Positions 36,084 to 44,472 of a stretch of 64,000 nt of DNA are shown in pieces. Position 1 is the stretch's first letter. Each line of letters starts with the position of its first letter. The notes under the pieces are model-generated. The model had not been told where the DNA came from. It ran no database searches and saw only the letters and a list, made by a program, of their open reading frames with translations. The translations under genes and the position numbers were made by a program. Origin of the DNA: Hyphomonadaceae bacterium (GTDB lineage Bacteria > Pseudomonadota > Alphaproteobacteria > Caulobacterales > Aquidulcibacteraceae); assembly GCA_019753175.1 (NCBI GenBank), contig JAIELK010000003.1, positions 1 to 64,000 on the forward strand. The letters run 5' to 3'.

Positions 36084-36770
36084 TTAGTCTTGGATGAACT
36101 CGGCGTCGATCAGGATTTCGACCTCGTCACCGGTGAACATGCCCCATTGCGTCACGCCCCACTCGGAGCGGCGAATGATGGTGCGCGCGGCGAAGGCGAG
36201 CTGGTGTTTGCCGCGCAGCACGACAAAGCGTCCGCCATGGAAGCGTGCTTCCAGCGTTACGGGGCGCGTCTGCCCGTTGAGCGTCAGATCGCCGGTGATG
36301 AGCCCGGTCGCTGGTCCGGTCAGTTCGACCGCGCGCGAGACGAAGGTGATGGTCGGGTTCGCTTGCGCGCCGAGTGCCTGGGCGATCTCGCGGTCGAACG
36401 CGCGCTCGCCTTGGCGGTTGAGCAGGCCAGTGCTGACCGAGCCTGCCGCAATGGTGGCGTTGATGCTTGAATTTGCCGGGTTGGCCGGATCGAACACGAG
36501 TGTGCCCGCGATGGTGTCGAAGCGCGCGGTGTAAAGCCCGAGCCCTAAATGGCGGATGCGCCACGTCACGCTCGCATGACGCGGATCAAGTGTGTAAGCG
36601 CCTGCCGGCGCGTCGGCCGGGCTGAGCGACGTATCCGGGTCGGCGGCGATCGCGGCGGGCACGGGTGAGGCAGTGCTTACACTCTGCTGCGGCGCCGAAG
36701 ACGGCGCCGGCGCGGTTGCGGTCGCGCACGCGGCGAGCATCAGTGCGCTTGCCAGTACGAAATGACGCAT
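36084..36770 (-). CDS. YceI-family lipoprotein
   Basis: 228 residues from ATG 36770. Lipobox ALMLAAC, then an Ala/Pro/Ser-rich linker of ~40 residues and a YceI domain (YTLDPRHASVTWRIRHLGLGLYTARFDTIAGTLVFDPANPANSSI, GDLTLNGQTRPVTLEARF, RTIIRRSEWGVTQWGMFTGDEVEILIDAEFI). It is the first gene of the YceI-YceI-b561/YceI-tsaC run, and 28 bp separate it from the next YceI gene. Confidence 0.92.
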   Translation of the reverse strand: MRHFVLASALMLAACATATAPAPSSAPQQSVSTASPVPAAIAADPDTSLSPADAPAGAYTLDPRHASVTWRIRHLGLGLYTARFDTIAGTLVFDPANPANSSINATIAAGSVSTGLLNRQGERAFDREIAQALGAQANPTITFVSRAVELTGPATGLITGDLTLNGQTRPVTLEARFHGGRFVVLRGKHQLAFAARTIIRRSEWGVTQWGMFTGDEVEILIDAEFIQD

Positions 36771-36891
36771 GCATGTCCCCTGTCCGTTGCCTGGGGCGTC
36801 GCCTCTAGCATGCCGCACCCGCAGAGTCGCCCCTGGCTGCCTTCGCGGAACCGTGACCGTCGCTTAAGTTTGGCTGATGGGAGGAGACGAT

Positions 36892-38541
36892 ATGACCTAT
36901 CGCGCGCCAATCTCCGATATCCGCTTCGCGTTGGAGGCGTGCGCGGGGCTCTGGTCGCTACAGCGGCGCTTCCCGGAACTCGACGCTGATTTGTTGGCGG
37001 CGGTGCTGGACGGGGCGGACTCATTCGCCGCTGAGACGCTGGCGCCGCTCAACCGGATTGGGGATCGCCATGGCGTGACGCTTCATGACGGTGTCGTCAC
37101 AACCCCGCCCGGGTTCCGCGAAGCGTATGCCGCATACCGCGACGCGGGCTGGCAGGGGCTCAGCGCGGGCGCCGAGCACGGCGGCCAAGGTCTGCCGCGG
37201 ACGGTTGCGCTCGCGTGCATGGAAATGATGCAGTCCGCCAATACCAGCTTCGCGCTGTGCCCGATGCTGACGGCCGGCGCCATCGAAGCGATCGAGCAGC
37301 ACGGCGCGCCGGACCAGAGACAGCTCTATCTCGCCAAGCTCGTCTCCGGGGCATGGACCGGGACCATGAACCTCACCGAACCGCAGGCTGGCTCGGATTT
37401 GGGCGCGCTGGCCACGAAGGCGGTCGCGTGCACCGACGGCTCGTACGCAATCACCGGGCAAAAGATATTCATCACCTGGGGCGAGCACGACCTCACAGAC
37501 AACATCATCCATCTGGTGCTGGCGCGGATCGAAGGCGCGCCGGCAGGATCGAAAGGCGTGTCGCTGTTCATCGTGCCGAAGGTCCGCGACGAAGACGGGT
37601 CGCGCAATGCCGTGCGCTGCATCGGCGTCGAGGAGAAGATGGGCATCCACGCTTCGCCCACCTGCACGCTGGCGTTCGAAGGCGCGACCGGGTGGCTGCT
37701 GGGCGAACGAAACAAGGGCCTGGCCGCCATGTTCACGATGATGAATTCGGCGCGGATCAATGTCGGCGTGCAGGCCGTTGCGATCGCGGAAGCCGCCTAC
37801 CAGAAGGCGCTCAGCTACGCCAAGGAGCGAAAACAGGGCGGCGCGCTGATCATCGAGCACCCCGATGTGCGCCGCATGCTGATGACGATGAAGGCGAAGA
37901 TCGCCGCCGGTCGCGCGCTCTGTTATGCGCAGGCGGTGGCGGCAGACAATGGCGACAGCGCCCGCGAGGATTTGCTGACGCCGATCGCGAAAGCGTGGTG
38001 CACGGACTTGGGCGTCGAAGCCGCGAGCCTCGGCGTGCAGGTGCATGGCGGCATGGGCTATGTCGAGGAGGGCGGCGCGGCGCAATTCTATCGCGACGCG
38101 CGCATCGCGCCGATCTACGAAGGCACGAACGGCATCCAGACGATCGACCTCTACGGGCGCAAGGTGCTCCGCGATCGGGGTGAGGCGATGCAGCAGCTTG
38201 CGCGTAACGCGTCCGAGGCGGCAGCAGTCCACGACAAGGGCGGGATGCGTCTTCACGAAGCTGCGGACGCGCTCGCTAAGGCCACGCACCACATGCTTCA
38301 CGCGCCGCGCGATGACGCACTGGCAGGCGCATATCCCTATCTTCAGCTCGCCGGAGATGTTGCCGGCGGGATGCTGCTTGCGCGCGGACTCGCGCGCGCC
38401 TCCGATGTCAGGGGCAAGTCGGGCCTCGCCGAGCAGGAATCGGTGTTTCGATTCTATTCCGAGAGTGTGCTGGCGCGCGCGCCGTCTCGGCTGGCGGAGG
38501 TTTGCATCGGCGCGGAGGCGCTTGCATGCAGCGATTTCTAA
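36892..38541 (+). CDS. Acyl-CoA dehydrogenase
   Basis: 549 residues from ATG 36892 (GGAGGAG upstream). Domains: N-terminal helical (DADLLAAVLDGADSFAAETLAPLN), middle beta with MNLTEPQAGSDLGALATKA and the FAD-contacting ITGQKIFITWGEHDL, C-terminal helical with VGVQAVAIAEAAYQKALSYAKERKQGG and GGMGYVEEGGAAQFYRDARIAPIYEGTNGIQTIDLYGRKVL, where the Glu of YEGTN is the catalytic base in the DmdC-like branch. It is somewhat shorter than the ~590-residue members of that branch. It probably acts in fatty-acid or short-chain acyl-CoA oxidation. Confidence 0.95.
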   Translation: MTYRAPISDIRFALEACAGLWSLQRRFPELDADLLAAVLDGADSFAAETLAPLNRIGDRHGVTLHDGVVTTPPGFREAYAAYRDAGWQGLSAGAEHGGQGLPRTVALACMEMMQSANTSFALCPMLTAGAIEAIEQHGAPDQRQLYLAKLVSGAWTGTMNLTEPQAGSDLGALATKAVACTDGSYAITGQKIFITWGEHDLTDNIIHLVLARIEGAPAGSKGVSLFIVPKVRDEDGSRNAVRCIGVEEKMGIHASPTCTLAFEGATGWLLGERNKGLAAMFTMMNSARINVGVQAVAIAEAAYQKALSYAKERKQGGALIIEHPDVRRMLMTMKAKIAAGRALCYAQAVAADNGDSAREDLLTPIAKAWCTDLGVEAASLGVQVHGGMGYVEEGGAAQFYRDARIAPIYEGTNGIQTIDLYGRKVLRDRGEAMQQLARNASEAAAVHDKGGMRLHEAADALAKATHHMLHAPRDDALAGAYPYLQLAGDVAGGMLLARGLARASDVRGKSGLAEQESVFRFYSESVLARAPSRLAEVCIGAEALACSDF

Positions 38542-38548
38542 GGCGCGC

Positions 38549-38665
38549 CCCTTCACCCATCCCCGGATGCGAGCGCAGCGAAGCAGTCCGGGGTCTATGA
38601 ACACGAACGGCTTGGGTTTATGGGTCCCGGGCTCGATGCATCGCATCGCCCCGGGAATGGGTGGT
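38549..38665. repeat. Intergenic repeat with inverted ends
   Basis: The region between the acyl-CoA dehydrogenase and MBL genes holds cttcacccatccccgg near one end and ccccgggaatgggtgg near the other as an imperfect inverted pair, plus an inner gtcccgggctcgatgcatcgcatcgccccgg dyad. It is non-coding and resembles a dispersed genomic repeat, but no second copy is in this window. Confidence 0.4.
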
Positions 38666-38698
38666 TAGTTCCTGACGCCTCAGCTATATCCTCCCTCC

Positions 38699-39772
38699 AT
38701 GTCCATGGATGGCGTTGACGACAGCGACGTTGCGGAAACGCGGCCCCGGCCGCAGCTCATTTATCCGCTGGGCGATCCGCCGCCGCCCGGAGAGGCGCGC
38801 GAGATTGCGCCTGGCGTCCACTGGATCGGCATGCCGCTGCCGTTCGCCTTGAAGCGCATCAATCTCTGGCTCATCGAAGACGGCGAGGGCTGGACTATCG
38901 TCGACACCGGCGTCGCGCTTGAGGAATCGCGCAATCACTGGCGCGCGATCTTCGATGCGACGCTCGGAGGCAAACCCGTCACGCGCGTGATCTGCACGCA
39001 CATGCATCCCGACCACATGGGGCTCGCGGGCTGGATCTGCCGCAAGTTCAACGCGCCGCTGTGGATGAGCCGGCTCGAATACGTCACTGGCCGCGTGCTG
39101 GTCGCCGACACCGGCCGCGAGGCGCCGGAAGAGGGGGTCAAGTTCTATCGCGCCGCGGGCTGGGACGAGGACATGCTCGACAGCTACCGCGTACGCTTTG
39201 GCGGTTTCGGCAAGGCTGTGTCGCGCATCCCCGACGCGTACCGGCGTATCGAAGACGGCAACGCGATCGAGATCGGCGGCCGCACTTGGCGCGTCATCGC
39301 CGGCAACGGCCACTCGCCCGAGCATGTGTGCCTGTGGCAGCAGGAGATGAAGCTGTTCATCTCCGGTGATCAGGTGCTGCCAAGGATTTCCTCGAACGTC
39401 TCTGTGTTTCCTACCGAGCCGGACGCCGATCCGCTGAGTGACTGGATCGCGTCATGCAAGAAGCTGCGCGCGGCGCTGCCGAACGACGTGCTGGTGCTGC
39501 CGTCGCACAACGAACCGTTCTACGGCCTGCACGAGCGGCTGGAAAATCTGGTCGACGGTCACGAGCGCACGCTCAATCGTTTGCTCTCGCGCCTGCGCGA
39601 ACCGCAGCGCGCCGTCGATCTCTTCACCGCCATGTTCGCGCGCAAGATCGGCGGCGATCTGTTCGGCATGGCGACGGGGGAAACGCTCGCGCACTTGAAT
39701 TGCCTGATCGGGCGGGGCTTGGCGCGCCGCATCGCCGGCGAAGACGGAGTGACGCGTTATGTCGCAACCTGA
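38699..39772 (+). CDS. Metallo-beta-lactamase-fold hydrolase
   Basis: 357 residues (a second ATG is 2 codons in). The zinc motif is THMHPDHMG (H-x-H-x-D-H), with later His/Asp ligands in GNGHSPEHVCLW, ISGDQVL and LPSHNEPF. Residues ~1-240 form the MBL domain; residues ~260-357 form a helical C-terminal domain of the LACTB2 type (HERTLNRLLSRLREPQRAVDLFTAMF). Such enzymes hydrolyse thioesters or lactones. The next membrane-protein gene starts inside its last codons (14-bp overlap). Confidence 0.9.
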   Translation: MSMDGVDDSDVAETRPRPQLIYPLGDPPPPGEAREIAPGVHWIGMPLPFALKRINLWLIEDGEGWTIVDTGVALEESRNHWRAIFDATLGGKPVTRVICTHMHPDHMGLAGWICRKFNAPLWMSRLEYVTGRVLVADTGREAPEEGVKFYRAAGWDEDMLDSYRVRFGGFGKAVSRIPDAYRRIEDGNAIEIGGRTWRVIAGNGHSPEHVCLWQQEMKLFISGDQVLPRISSNVSVFPTEPDADPLSDWIASCKKLRAALPNDVLVLPSHNEPFYGLHERLENLVDGHERTLNRLLSRLREPQRAVDLFTAMFARKIGGDLFGMATGETLAHLNCLIGRGLARRIAGEDGVTRYVAT

Positions 39773-40061
39773 GACCAAGAACCCCGAGCACCGCTCCAGC
39801 AATGCGATGCTGTGCTTTTGCTTGGGCGTGGGGCTGATCTTTCTCGCGCAGTTTCTCGGCATGGGCACGATTTTGGGCGCGGCGATGAGCGGCGCCGATC
39901 CGGCGGTCGCGGTGGGCTCGATCTTCGCGCTGATCGGCATCGCGCTGATGGGCGTCAGCGGCTTCGTGCTCGCGGTGATTGGAGGCGTCTGGATGTTTCT
40001 GCGCGTCGTCGCCGACCAGCGCGGCGGCGACGAAAAGCGTTATCGCGATGTGGAGCGATGA
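39759..40061 (+). CDS. Small membrane protein, unknown function
   Basis: 100 residues with two predicted helices (NAMLCFCLGVGLIFLAQFLGMG and VGSIFALIGIALMGVSGFVLAVIGGVWMFL), short polar ends and a charged C-terminus. It overlaps the MBL gene upstream (14 bp) and the lipoprotein gene downstream (4 bp), consistent with one transcript. No family is recognised. Confidence 0.6.
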   Translation: MSQPETKNPEHRSSNAMLCFCLGVGLIFLAQFLGMGTILGAAMSGADPAVAVGSIFALIGIALMGVSGFVLAVIGGVWMFLRVVADQRGGDEKRYRDVER

Positions 40062-40429
40062 ACCTGTCGAGAGTTGCTAGGTTAGGTTCAATGCTCATCG
40101 CTCTGGTGGTGTTCGCCGGAGCGTGTGGTGATAGCTCGCCGAGGGAGCATCGAGCGTTCACAATAGGAATGTCGCAAGGGCAAGCCTTCAGCATCGCCTG
40201 TACGGCCACGAGAAGCGGTGAGTTGCATCGAGCCCCGGTGCTCTACTATGAGGGTGAGCGTCGCCGAAGCGATGGCGAAGAGTCCATCTGCGACCTGGAA
40301 GAGCAGGCTCTGATTGCTGATGAATGGGAGCTTGTCGAGCCCGGCTTCCGCGAACGCTTCGTCATACTCCGTTTTGAGGATGGCAAGCTCTCGGAGATTC
40401 GCCTGATGTGGCGTGGCTGGGATCCGTAG
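40058..40429 (+). CDS. Small lipoprotein, unknown function
   Basis: 123 residues. The signal SMLIALVVFAGACGDSS has a good lipobox (FAGAC). The mature domain has GMSQGQAFSIACTATRSGELHRAPVLYYEG and ERFVILRFEDGKLSEIRLMWRG, which resembles small outer-membrane lipoproteins of the SmpA/BamE-like type only loosely. The coding region is less GC-rich than its neighbours. The ATG overlaps the preceding stop (ATGA). Confidence 0.6.
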   Translation: MNLSRVARLGSMLIALVVFAGACGDSSPREHRAFTIGMSQGQAFSIACTATRSGELHRAPVLYYEGERRRSDGEESICDLEEQALIADEWELVEPGFRERFVILRFEDGKLSEIRLMWRGWDP

Positions 40430-40472
40430 CAGACGTGATATCACCATCGATGCGCAATCATCAGGAGTTCTC

Positions 40473-40790
40473 ATGATCCTCTCCACTACGTTTGACGTCC
40501 ACGGCCGCACCATCGCGCAGCACCTCGGCCTGGTGCGCGGCAATGTCGTGCGCTCGCGCTTCATCGGCCGCGACATTGTCGCGGGGCTCCGCATGATCGT
40601 CGGCGGCGAGATCCACGAATACACCAAGCTGCTGGCGGAAAGCCGCGAGCAGGCGCTCGACCGCATGGTGCAACACGCGCAATCGCTGGGCGCCGATGCG
40701 GTGATCGGGCTGCGCTTGGAGACCACCGACGCTGGCCAGGGCCAGGCGACCGAAGTGCTGGCCTACGGCACCGCGGTGAAGCTCGGCTGA
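40473..40790 (+). CDS. YbjQ/UPF0145 family protein
   Basis: 105 residues from ATG 40473 (CAGGAG upstream). The DUF74 sequence is evident: ILSTTFDVHGRTIAQHLGLVRGNVVRSRFIGRDIVAGLRMIVGGEIHEYTKLLAESREQALDRMVQHAQSLGADAVIGLRLETT. The family forms small pentameric folds with an unproven metal-binding suggestion. The 3' end overlaps the convergent membrane gene by 28 bp. Confidence 0.92.
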   Translation: MILSTTFDVHGRTIAQHLGLVRGNVVRSRFIGRDIVAGLRMIVGGEIHEYTKLLAESREQALDRMVQHAQSLGADAVIGLRLETTDAGQGQATEVLAYGTAVKLG

Positions 40791-41470
40791 CGCGCGGCGT
40801 GCGCCAGCCGCCAGGCCGCCATCGCGACAATGCCGGCTGAAACGTCGAGGCCAACGCCGAACGCCAGCAAGAACAGTGCGTGGTGCGCGAGCAGGTGCGC
40901 AGTCGGCGCTAGCGCGAGATCGTTCAGCCGCCACTCGGCGGCGCGGCGCAGCGCCCAGTCGAACACGGCAGCACCCGCGATCACGCCGGCGGCGATCGGA
41001 ACCCAGAGCGGTACGTGCGGCAAGTCGAGCGGCAGCCCTGCCACCATGTGCGGCGCGGTATAGGCGACCAGCGCAAGGCCGAACAGCGGCGTCGTCCAAA
41101 CGTGCGCGAGCGAAAGCGCCGACGTTTCATGGGGTCGTCCCGCAAGCGTAGCGAGGCGTGTCGCCTCGCCCGCGCTCCATCGCGCGTCGGCGAAGAGCCG
41201 CCAGACGAACAGGACGCCCACCGCGCCATCGAGGCCGGCAAATACGCCAACCACTAGCGCCGCCAACACAGGACCGGCGAAGGCGGTCACATCGGTGCGC
41301 AACAGCGGCGCGCGCAACAGAGTGGTGGTCGCCAGCACGGCCAAGGTCGCAAGCGCCAGCAACGGCGACACCATCGCGATGGCGCCGACGCCAAGCGCCG
41401 CTGCAAACGGCATCGCGCCGCGCCAGATGCGAGGGGGTTGATTGATCGTGTCGGACGAGGCCAGCAGCAT
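40763..41470 (-). CDS. Multi-pass membrane protein, unknown function
   Basis: 235 residues, Ala/Leu/Val-rich, with about six membrane helices (MPFAAALGVGAIAMVSPLLALATLAVLATTTLL, FAGPVLAALVVGVFAGLDGAVGVLFVW, VPLWVPIAAGVIAGAAVFDW, LLAHHALFLLAFGVGLDVSAGIVAMAAW). The C-terminus overlaps the convergent YbjQ gene by 28 bp. A perfect 32-bp dyad lies 34 bp upstream of the start. No family is recognised. Confidence 0.55.
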   Translation of the reverse strand: MLLASSDTINQPPRIWRGAMPFAAALGVGAIAMVSPLLALATLAVLATTTLLRAPLLRTDVTAFAGPVLAALVVGVFAGLDGAVGVLFVWRLFADARWSAGEATRLATLAGRPHETSALSLAHVWTTPLFGLALVAYTAPHMVAGLPLDLPHVPLWVPIAAGVIAGAAVFDWALRRAAEWRLNDLALAPTAHLLAHHALFLLAFGVGLDVSAGIVAMAAWRLAHAARQPSFTAVP

Positions 41471-41503
41471 GGCTCATGCCATGGCCCCAGCGTCGTGAAT
41501 TGT

Positions 41504-41535
41504 ACGTAAATGCTTGGATAACCAAGCATTTACGT
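41504..41535. promoter_or_regulatory. Perfect 32-bp dyad, AT-rich
   Basis: ACGTAAATGCTTGG and CCAAGCATTTACGT are exact reverse complements, separated by ATAA. It lies between two minus-strand genes, 34 bp upstream of one start and 20 bp after the other's stop. The low GC content stands out. It could be an operator or an intrinsic terminator-like hairpin; there is no T-run after it. Confidence 0.6.
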
Positions 41536-41555
41536 TAATGGCGCGGTAACCAAGA

Positions 41556-42209
41556 TCAATCGCGGCGGCGCCGGCGCTGTTCTTCCTGCGGCTGCTGTTG
41601 TGGCTGCTCTTGCGGTTGAGCTTGCGCAGCAGCAGCGGCTTCGCGCGCTTGCGCTTCCTGCTCGGCTTGCTGGCGCCACGTTGCATCATTGGGATGGTTC
41701 ATTGACGAGAACACGCCGTCGAACATGGCGGTGCTCGAGCCGCCCAGCGCCCGGCAGAACGCCATAAGATCAACGCCAGGCCGGCTTTGGACTGCAGCGA
41801 ATACTTCGCCGTCCGGAGACCGCAGCGTGGCCCGCTGGATTGGCCAGAAGCCGCTGGTGTCGACGCTTTGAGCGATCAATTGCGCCGAATTGTCCGGAAA
41901 GAAATCGCTGATGGAGTTGGCGACGGTGATCCACGCGCTCTCTGGCAGAGGTTGACTCAAGGAGCGGATGACCCGACCCGGCGATGCGCTGGCGGTGTTC
42001 GCATTCGGCTGGCCGATGACATAGCAATCGTGGCTGCCGTCGAACGTCAGAACGCGCGTTGCGTTGGTCGCGTTCAGCGGATCAACGTTCCAGCCGTTCG
42101 GCGCGGTGAAGTTGATCCGGCCGGCCGGGTCGGTCCAGTCTCTGGCGTAAGCGGCGGTGGCGGCGCTGAGCGCCAAGCCAACGCAAGCTGCGAGCGCGAT
42201 GCTGCGCAT
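41556..42209 (-). CDS. Secreted protein with Gln/Arg-rich tail
   Basis: 217 residues from ATG 42209 with signal peptide MRSIALAACVGLALSAATAAYA. The mature domain is DWTDPAGRINFTAPNGWNVDPLN, HDCYVIGQPNA, ESAWITVANSISDFFPDN, VQSRPGVDLMAFCRALGGSSTAMFDGVFSSMNHPND; the two Cys (in HDCYV and FCRAL) could form a disulfide. The last ~45 residues are a low-complexity Ala/Gln/Arg tail ending RRRRRD. The function is unknown. Confidence 0.65.
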   Translation of the reverse strand: MRSIALAACVGLALSAATAAYARDWTDPAGRINFTAPNGWNVDPLNATNATRVLTFDGSHDCYVIGQPNANTASASPGRVIRSLSQPLPESAWITVANSISDFFPDNSAQLIAQSVDTSGFWPIQRATLRSPDGEVFAAVQSRPGVDLMAFCRALGGSSTAMFDGVFSSMNHPNDATWRQQAEQEAQAREAAAAAQAQPQEQPQQQPQEEQRRRRRD

Positions 42210-42342
42210 GCGATGATCCTCCAAACCTTCAGTGCCCTCAGGGCGCACAAAATCGCGGTGCGGGCCGGCGCGTCAAGGTCCTACAGCGTCCCTCCCGCTC
42301 GGAGGCCAACCGCGTTATGGTCAAGATGAACGGAGCGATATC

Positions 42343-43209
42343 ATGAGCCTTGCCGGAAAAACCCTTTTTATTACAGGCGCGAGCCGCGGCATCGGCCTCG
42401 CCATCGGGCTGCGCGCGGCCCGCGACGGCGCCAATATCGTGATCGCCGCCAAGACCGCCGAACCGCACAAGAAGCTCCCCGGCACCATCTATTCCGCCGC
42501 GGAAGAGGTGGAGCAGGCGGGCGGCAAGGCGCTGCCGCTGGTGGTGGACGTGCGCGAGCCCGACAGCGTCAACGCGGCGGTGGAGGCCGCGGTCGCGCGT
42601 TTCGGCGGCATCGACATCTGCGTGAACAACGCCTCCGCCATCCAGCTCACCGGCACGCTCGCCACCGATATCCGCCGCTACGATCTGATGCATCAGGTCA
42701 ACGCACGCGGGACCTTTATCGTCTCGCGCGCCTGCATCCCGTATCTTAAACAAGCGGCGAACCCACACGTACTGATGCTCTCGCCGCCGCTCGATATGTC
42801 GCCGCGCTGGTTTGGCAATCACGTCGCCTACACGATGGCGAAGTACGGCATGAGCATGTGCGTCTTGGGCATGGCCGAAGAATTCAAGGACGACGGCATC
42901 GCCTTCAATGCGCTCTGGCCGCGCACCGGCATCGCCACCGCCGCGATCGAGTTCGCGCTCGCCGGCGGGGAAGGCATGAAGCATTGCCGCACGCCCGACA
43001 TCATCGCCGACGCCGCGCACGCGATTTTCTGCAAACCCGCGCGCGCGTGCACCGGCAATTTTTTCATCGACGATGTGTTGTTGTACGAAGAGGGCGAGCG
43101 CGATTTCGACAAATACCGCGTCGATCCGACGAAAGATCTGATGCCGGACTTCTTCGTGCCCGCCGATTGCGCGCTGCCGCCGGGCGTGAGCATGGGGGCG
43201 AAAGCCTAG
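42343..43209 (+). CDS. SDR family oxidoreductase (HSDL2-like)
   Basis: 288 residues from ATG 42343. It is a classical SDR with TGASRGIGLAIGLRAARDGANIVIAAKTAEPHKKLPGTIYSAAEEVEQAGG, VNNASAIQLTGT, NARGTFIVSRACIPYLK, LSPPLDMSPRWFGNHVAYTMAKYGMSM (Tyr-x-x-x-Lys) and WPRTGIATAAI. The K-L-P-G-T-I-Y-S-A motif is typical of the hydroxysteroid-dehydrogenase-like 2 branch. It is followed after 3 bp by the lactone-oxidase gene in the same operon. Confidence 0.93.
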   Translation: MSLAGKTLFITGASRGIGLAIGLRAARDGANIVIAAKTAEPHKKLPGTIYSAAEEVEQAGGKALPLVVDVREPDSVNAAVEAAVARFGGIDICVNNASAIQLTGTLATDIRRYDLMHQVNARGTFIVSRACIPYLKQAANPHVLMLSPPLDMSPRWFGNHVAYTMAKYGMSMCVLGMAEEFKDDGIAFNALWPRTGIATAAIEFALAGGEGMKHCRTPDIIADAAHAIFCKPARACTGNFFIDDVLLYEEGERDFDKYRVDPTKDLMPDFFVPADCALPPGVSMGAKA

Positions 43210-43212
43210 CGC

Positions 43213-44472
43213 GTGGTGGAATGGCGCAATTGGTCCGGCAGCGTGCGTGCGCATCCGCGCGCGATCGCGCGGCCGCGCACAGAAGCGGAGCTGGCGCGCG
43301 TCGTTGCTGACGCGCGCAACGTGCGTGTCGCCGGCGCCGGCCACTCCTTCATGCCGCTGTGCGAAACCGATGGCGTGCTGGTTTCGCTCGCGGACTTGGA
43401 GGGCGAGATCGACCTCAATGCCGAGAAGACGCGCGCGTGGGCGCCGGCCGGTTGGAGCCTCGCGACGCTGACGGCGGCGCTCTGGGCGCGCGGGGTTTCG
43501 CTCATCAACCAGGGCGATGTGAACCCGCAGGCGCTCGCCGGCGCCATCGCCACCGGCACCCACGGCACCGGCGCCGACCTGGGTTCGCTGTCGACGGCGG
43601 CGCGCGGATTTCGCCTCGTGCTCGCCGACGGCGCCGTCGTGACATGCAGCGCCGACGAGCGGCCCGATCTGTTCCAGGCGCAGCGTCTGTCGCTCGGGCT
43701 CTTAGGCGTCGCGACCCGGATCGCGTTCGACGTCGCACCCGCGTATCATCTTGCAGAGCGCATCCAATCGATGCGGCTCGATGCGCTGGAAGAGCGCTGG
43801 AACGAGCTCGCGCGCACGCATCGCCACGCTGAGTTTTTCGTGTTTCCGTACGGCGATTATGCGCTGGTGAAGACGCTGCACCCGGCGGAGGACGCGGGGC
43901 CCCTCAAGCGCGCCACCGACATGGACGAGCGCCTGTTCCGCCGCATGTGCGATCTCTGTGCGCTCGCGCCGTGGCTAACGCCGCTGGTGCAGCCGCGCTT
44001 CGTCAGCGCCGGCATCGACACGCGCCGCACCGGGCCGGCCTACCAGATCTTCCCGTCTGACCGCACCGTGCGGTTCGAGGAGATGGAATACGAGTTGCCG
44101 CGCGCGGCGGGTTGGCCGGCGCTGCGCGAGGTGATCGCCTGGGTTCGCAAGCGGCGCTTGCCGGTAACGTTCCCGTTCGAGTTTCGTCTCGTCGCCGGCG
44201 ACGACATTTGGCTTTCGCCGTTCAACACGGGCGCCGGCGCTTCAATCTCTATGCACCAATACGCCAGGATGCCGTGGGGCCATCTCTTCGCTGAAGCGGA
44301 GCCGATTTTCCGCGCCCATGGCGGACGCCCGCATTGGGCCAAGCGCCACACGCTGACCGCTGCAGATGTGCGCGTGCTCTACCCGCAGGCCGGGCGCTTT
44401 GTCGACGTTCGCGCCGCGCACGATCCGCGCGGCAAATTCCTGAACACGCACCTGGCCGCGTTGTTCGCCTAA
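43213..44472 (+). CDS. FAD-dependent D-arabinono/L-gulono-1,4-lactone-type oxidase
   Basis: 419 residues from GTG 43213. The FAD_binding_4 region has RTEAELARVVADARNVRVAGAGHSFMPLCETDG, with the His after GAG that carries the covalent flavin in this family, and INQGDVNPQALAGAIATGTHGTGADLGSLS. The C-terminal ALO domain ends with WGHLFAEAEPIFRAHGGRPHWAKRHTLTAADVRVLYPQAGRFVDVRAAHDPRGKFLNTHLAALF (H-W-x-K and P-x-G-x-F). It oxidises an aldonolactone or sugar alcohol; the real substrate is unknown. Confidence 0.93.
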   Translation: MVEWRNWSGSVRAHPRAIARPRTEAELARVVADARNVRVAGAGHSFMPLCETDGVLVSLADLEGEIDLNAEKTRAWAPAGWSLATLTAALWARGVSLINQGDVNPQALAGAIATGTHGTGADLGSLSTAARGFRLVLADGAVVTCSADERPDLFQAQRLSLGLLGVATRIAFDVAPAYHLAERIQSMRLDALEERWNELARTHRHAEFFVFPYGDYALVKTLHPAEDAGPLKRATDMDERLFRRMCDLCALAPWLTPLVQPRFVSAGIDTRRTGPAYQIFPSDRTVRFEEMEYELPRAAGWPALREVIAWVRKRRLPVTFPFEFRLVAGDDIWLSPFNTGAGASISMHQYARMPWGHLFAEAEPIFRAHGGRPHWAKRHTLTAADVRVLYPQAGRFVDVRAAHDPRGKFLNTHLAALFA

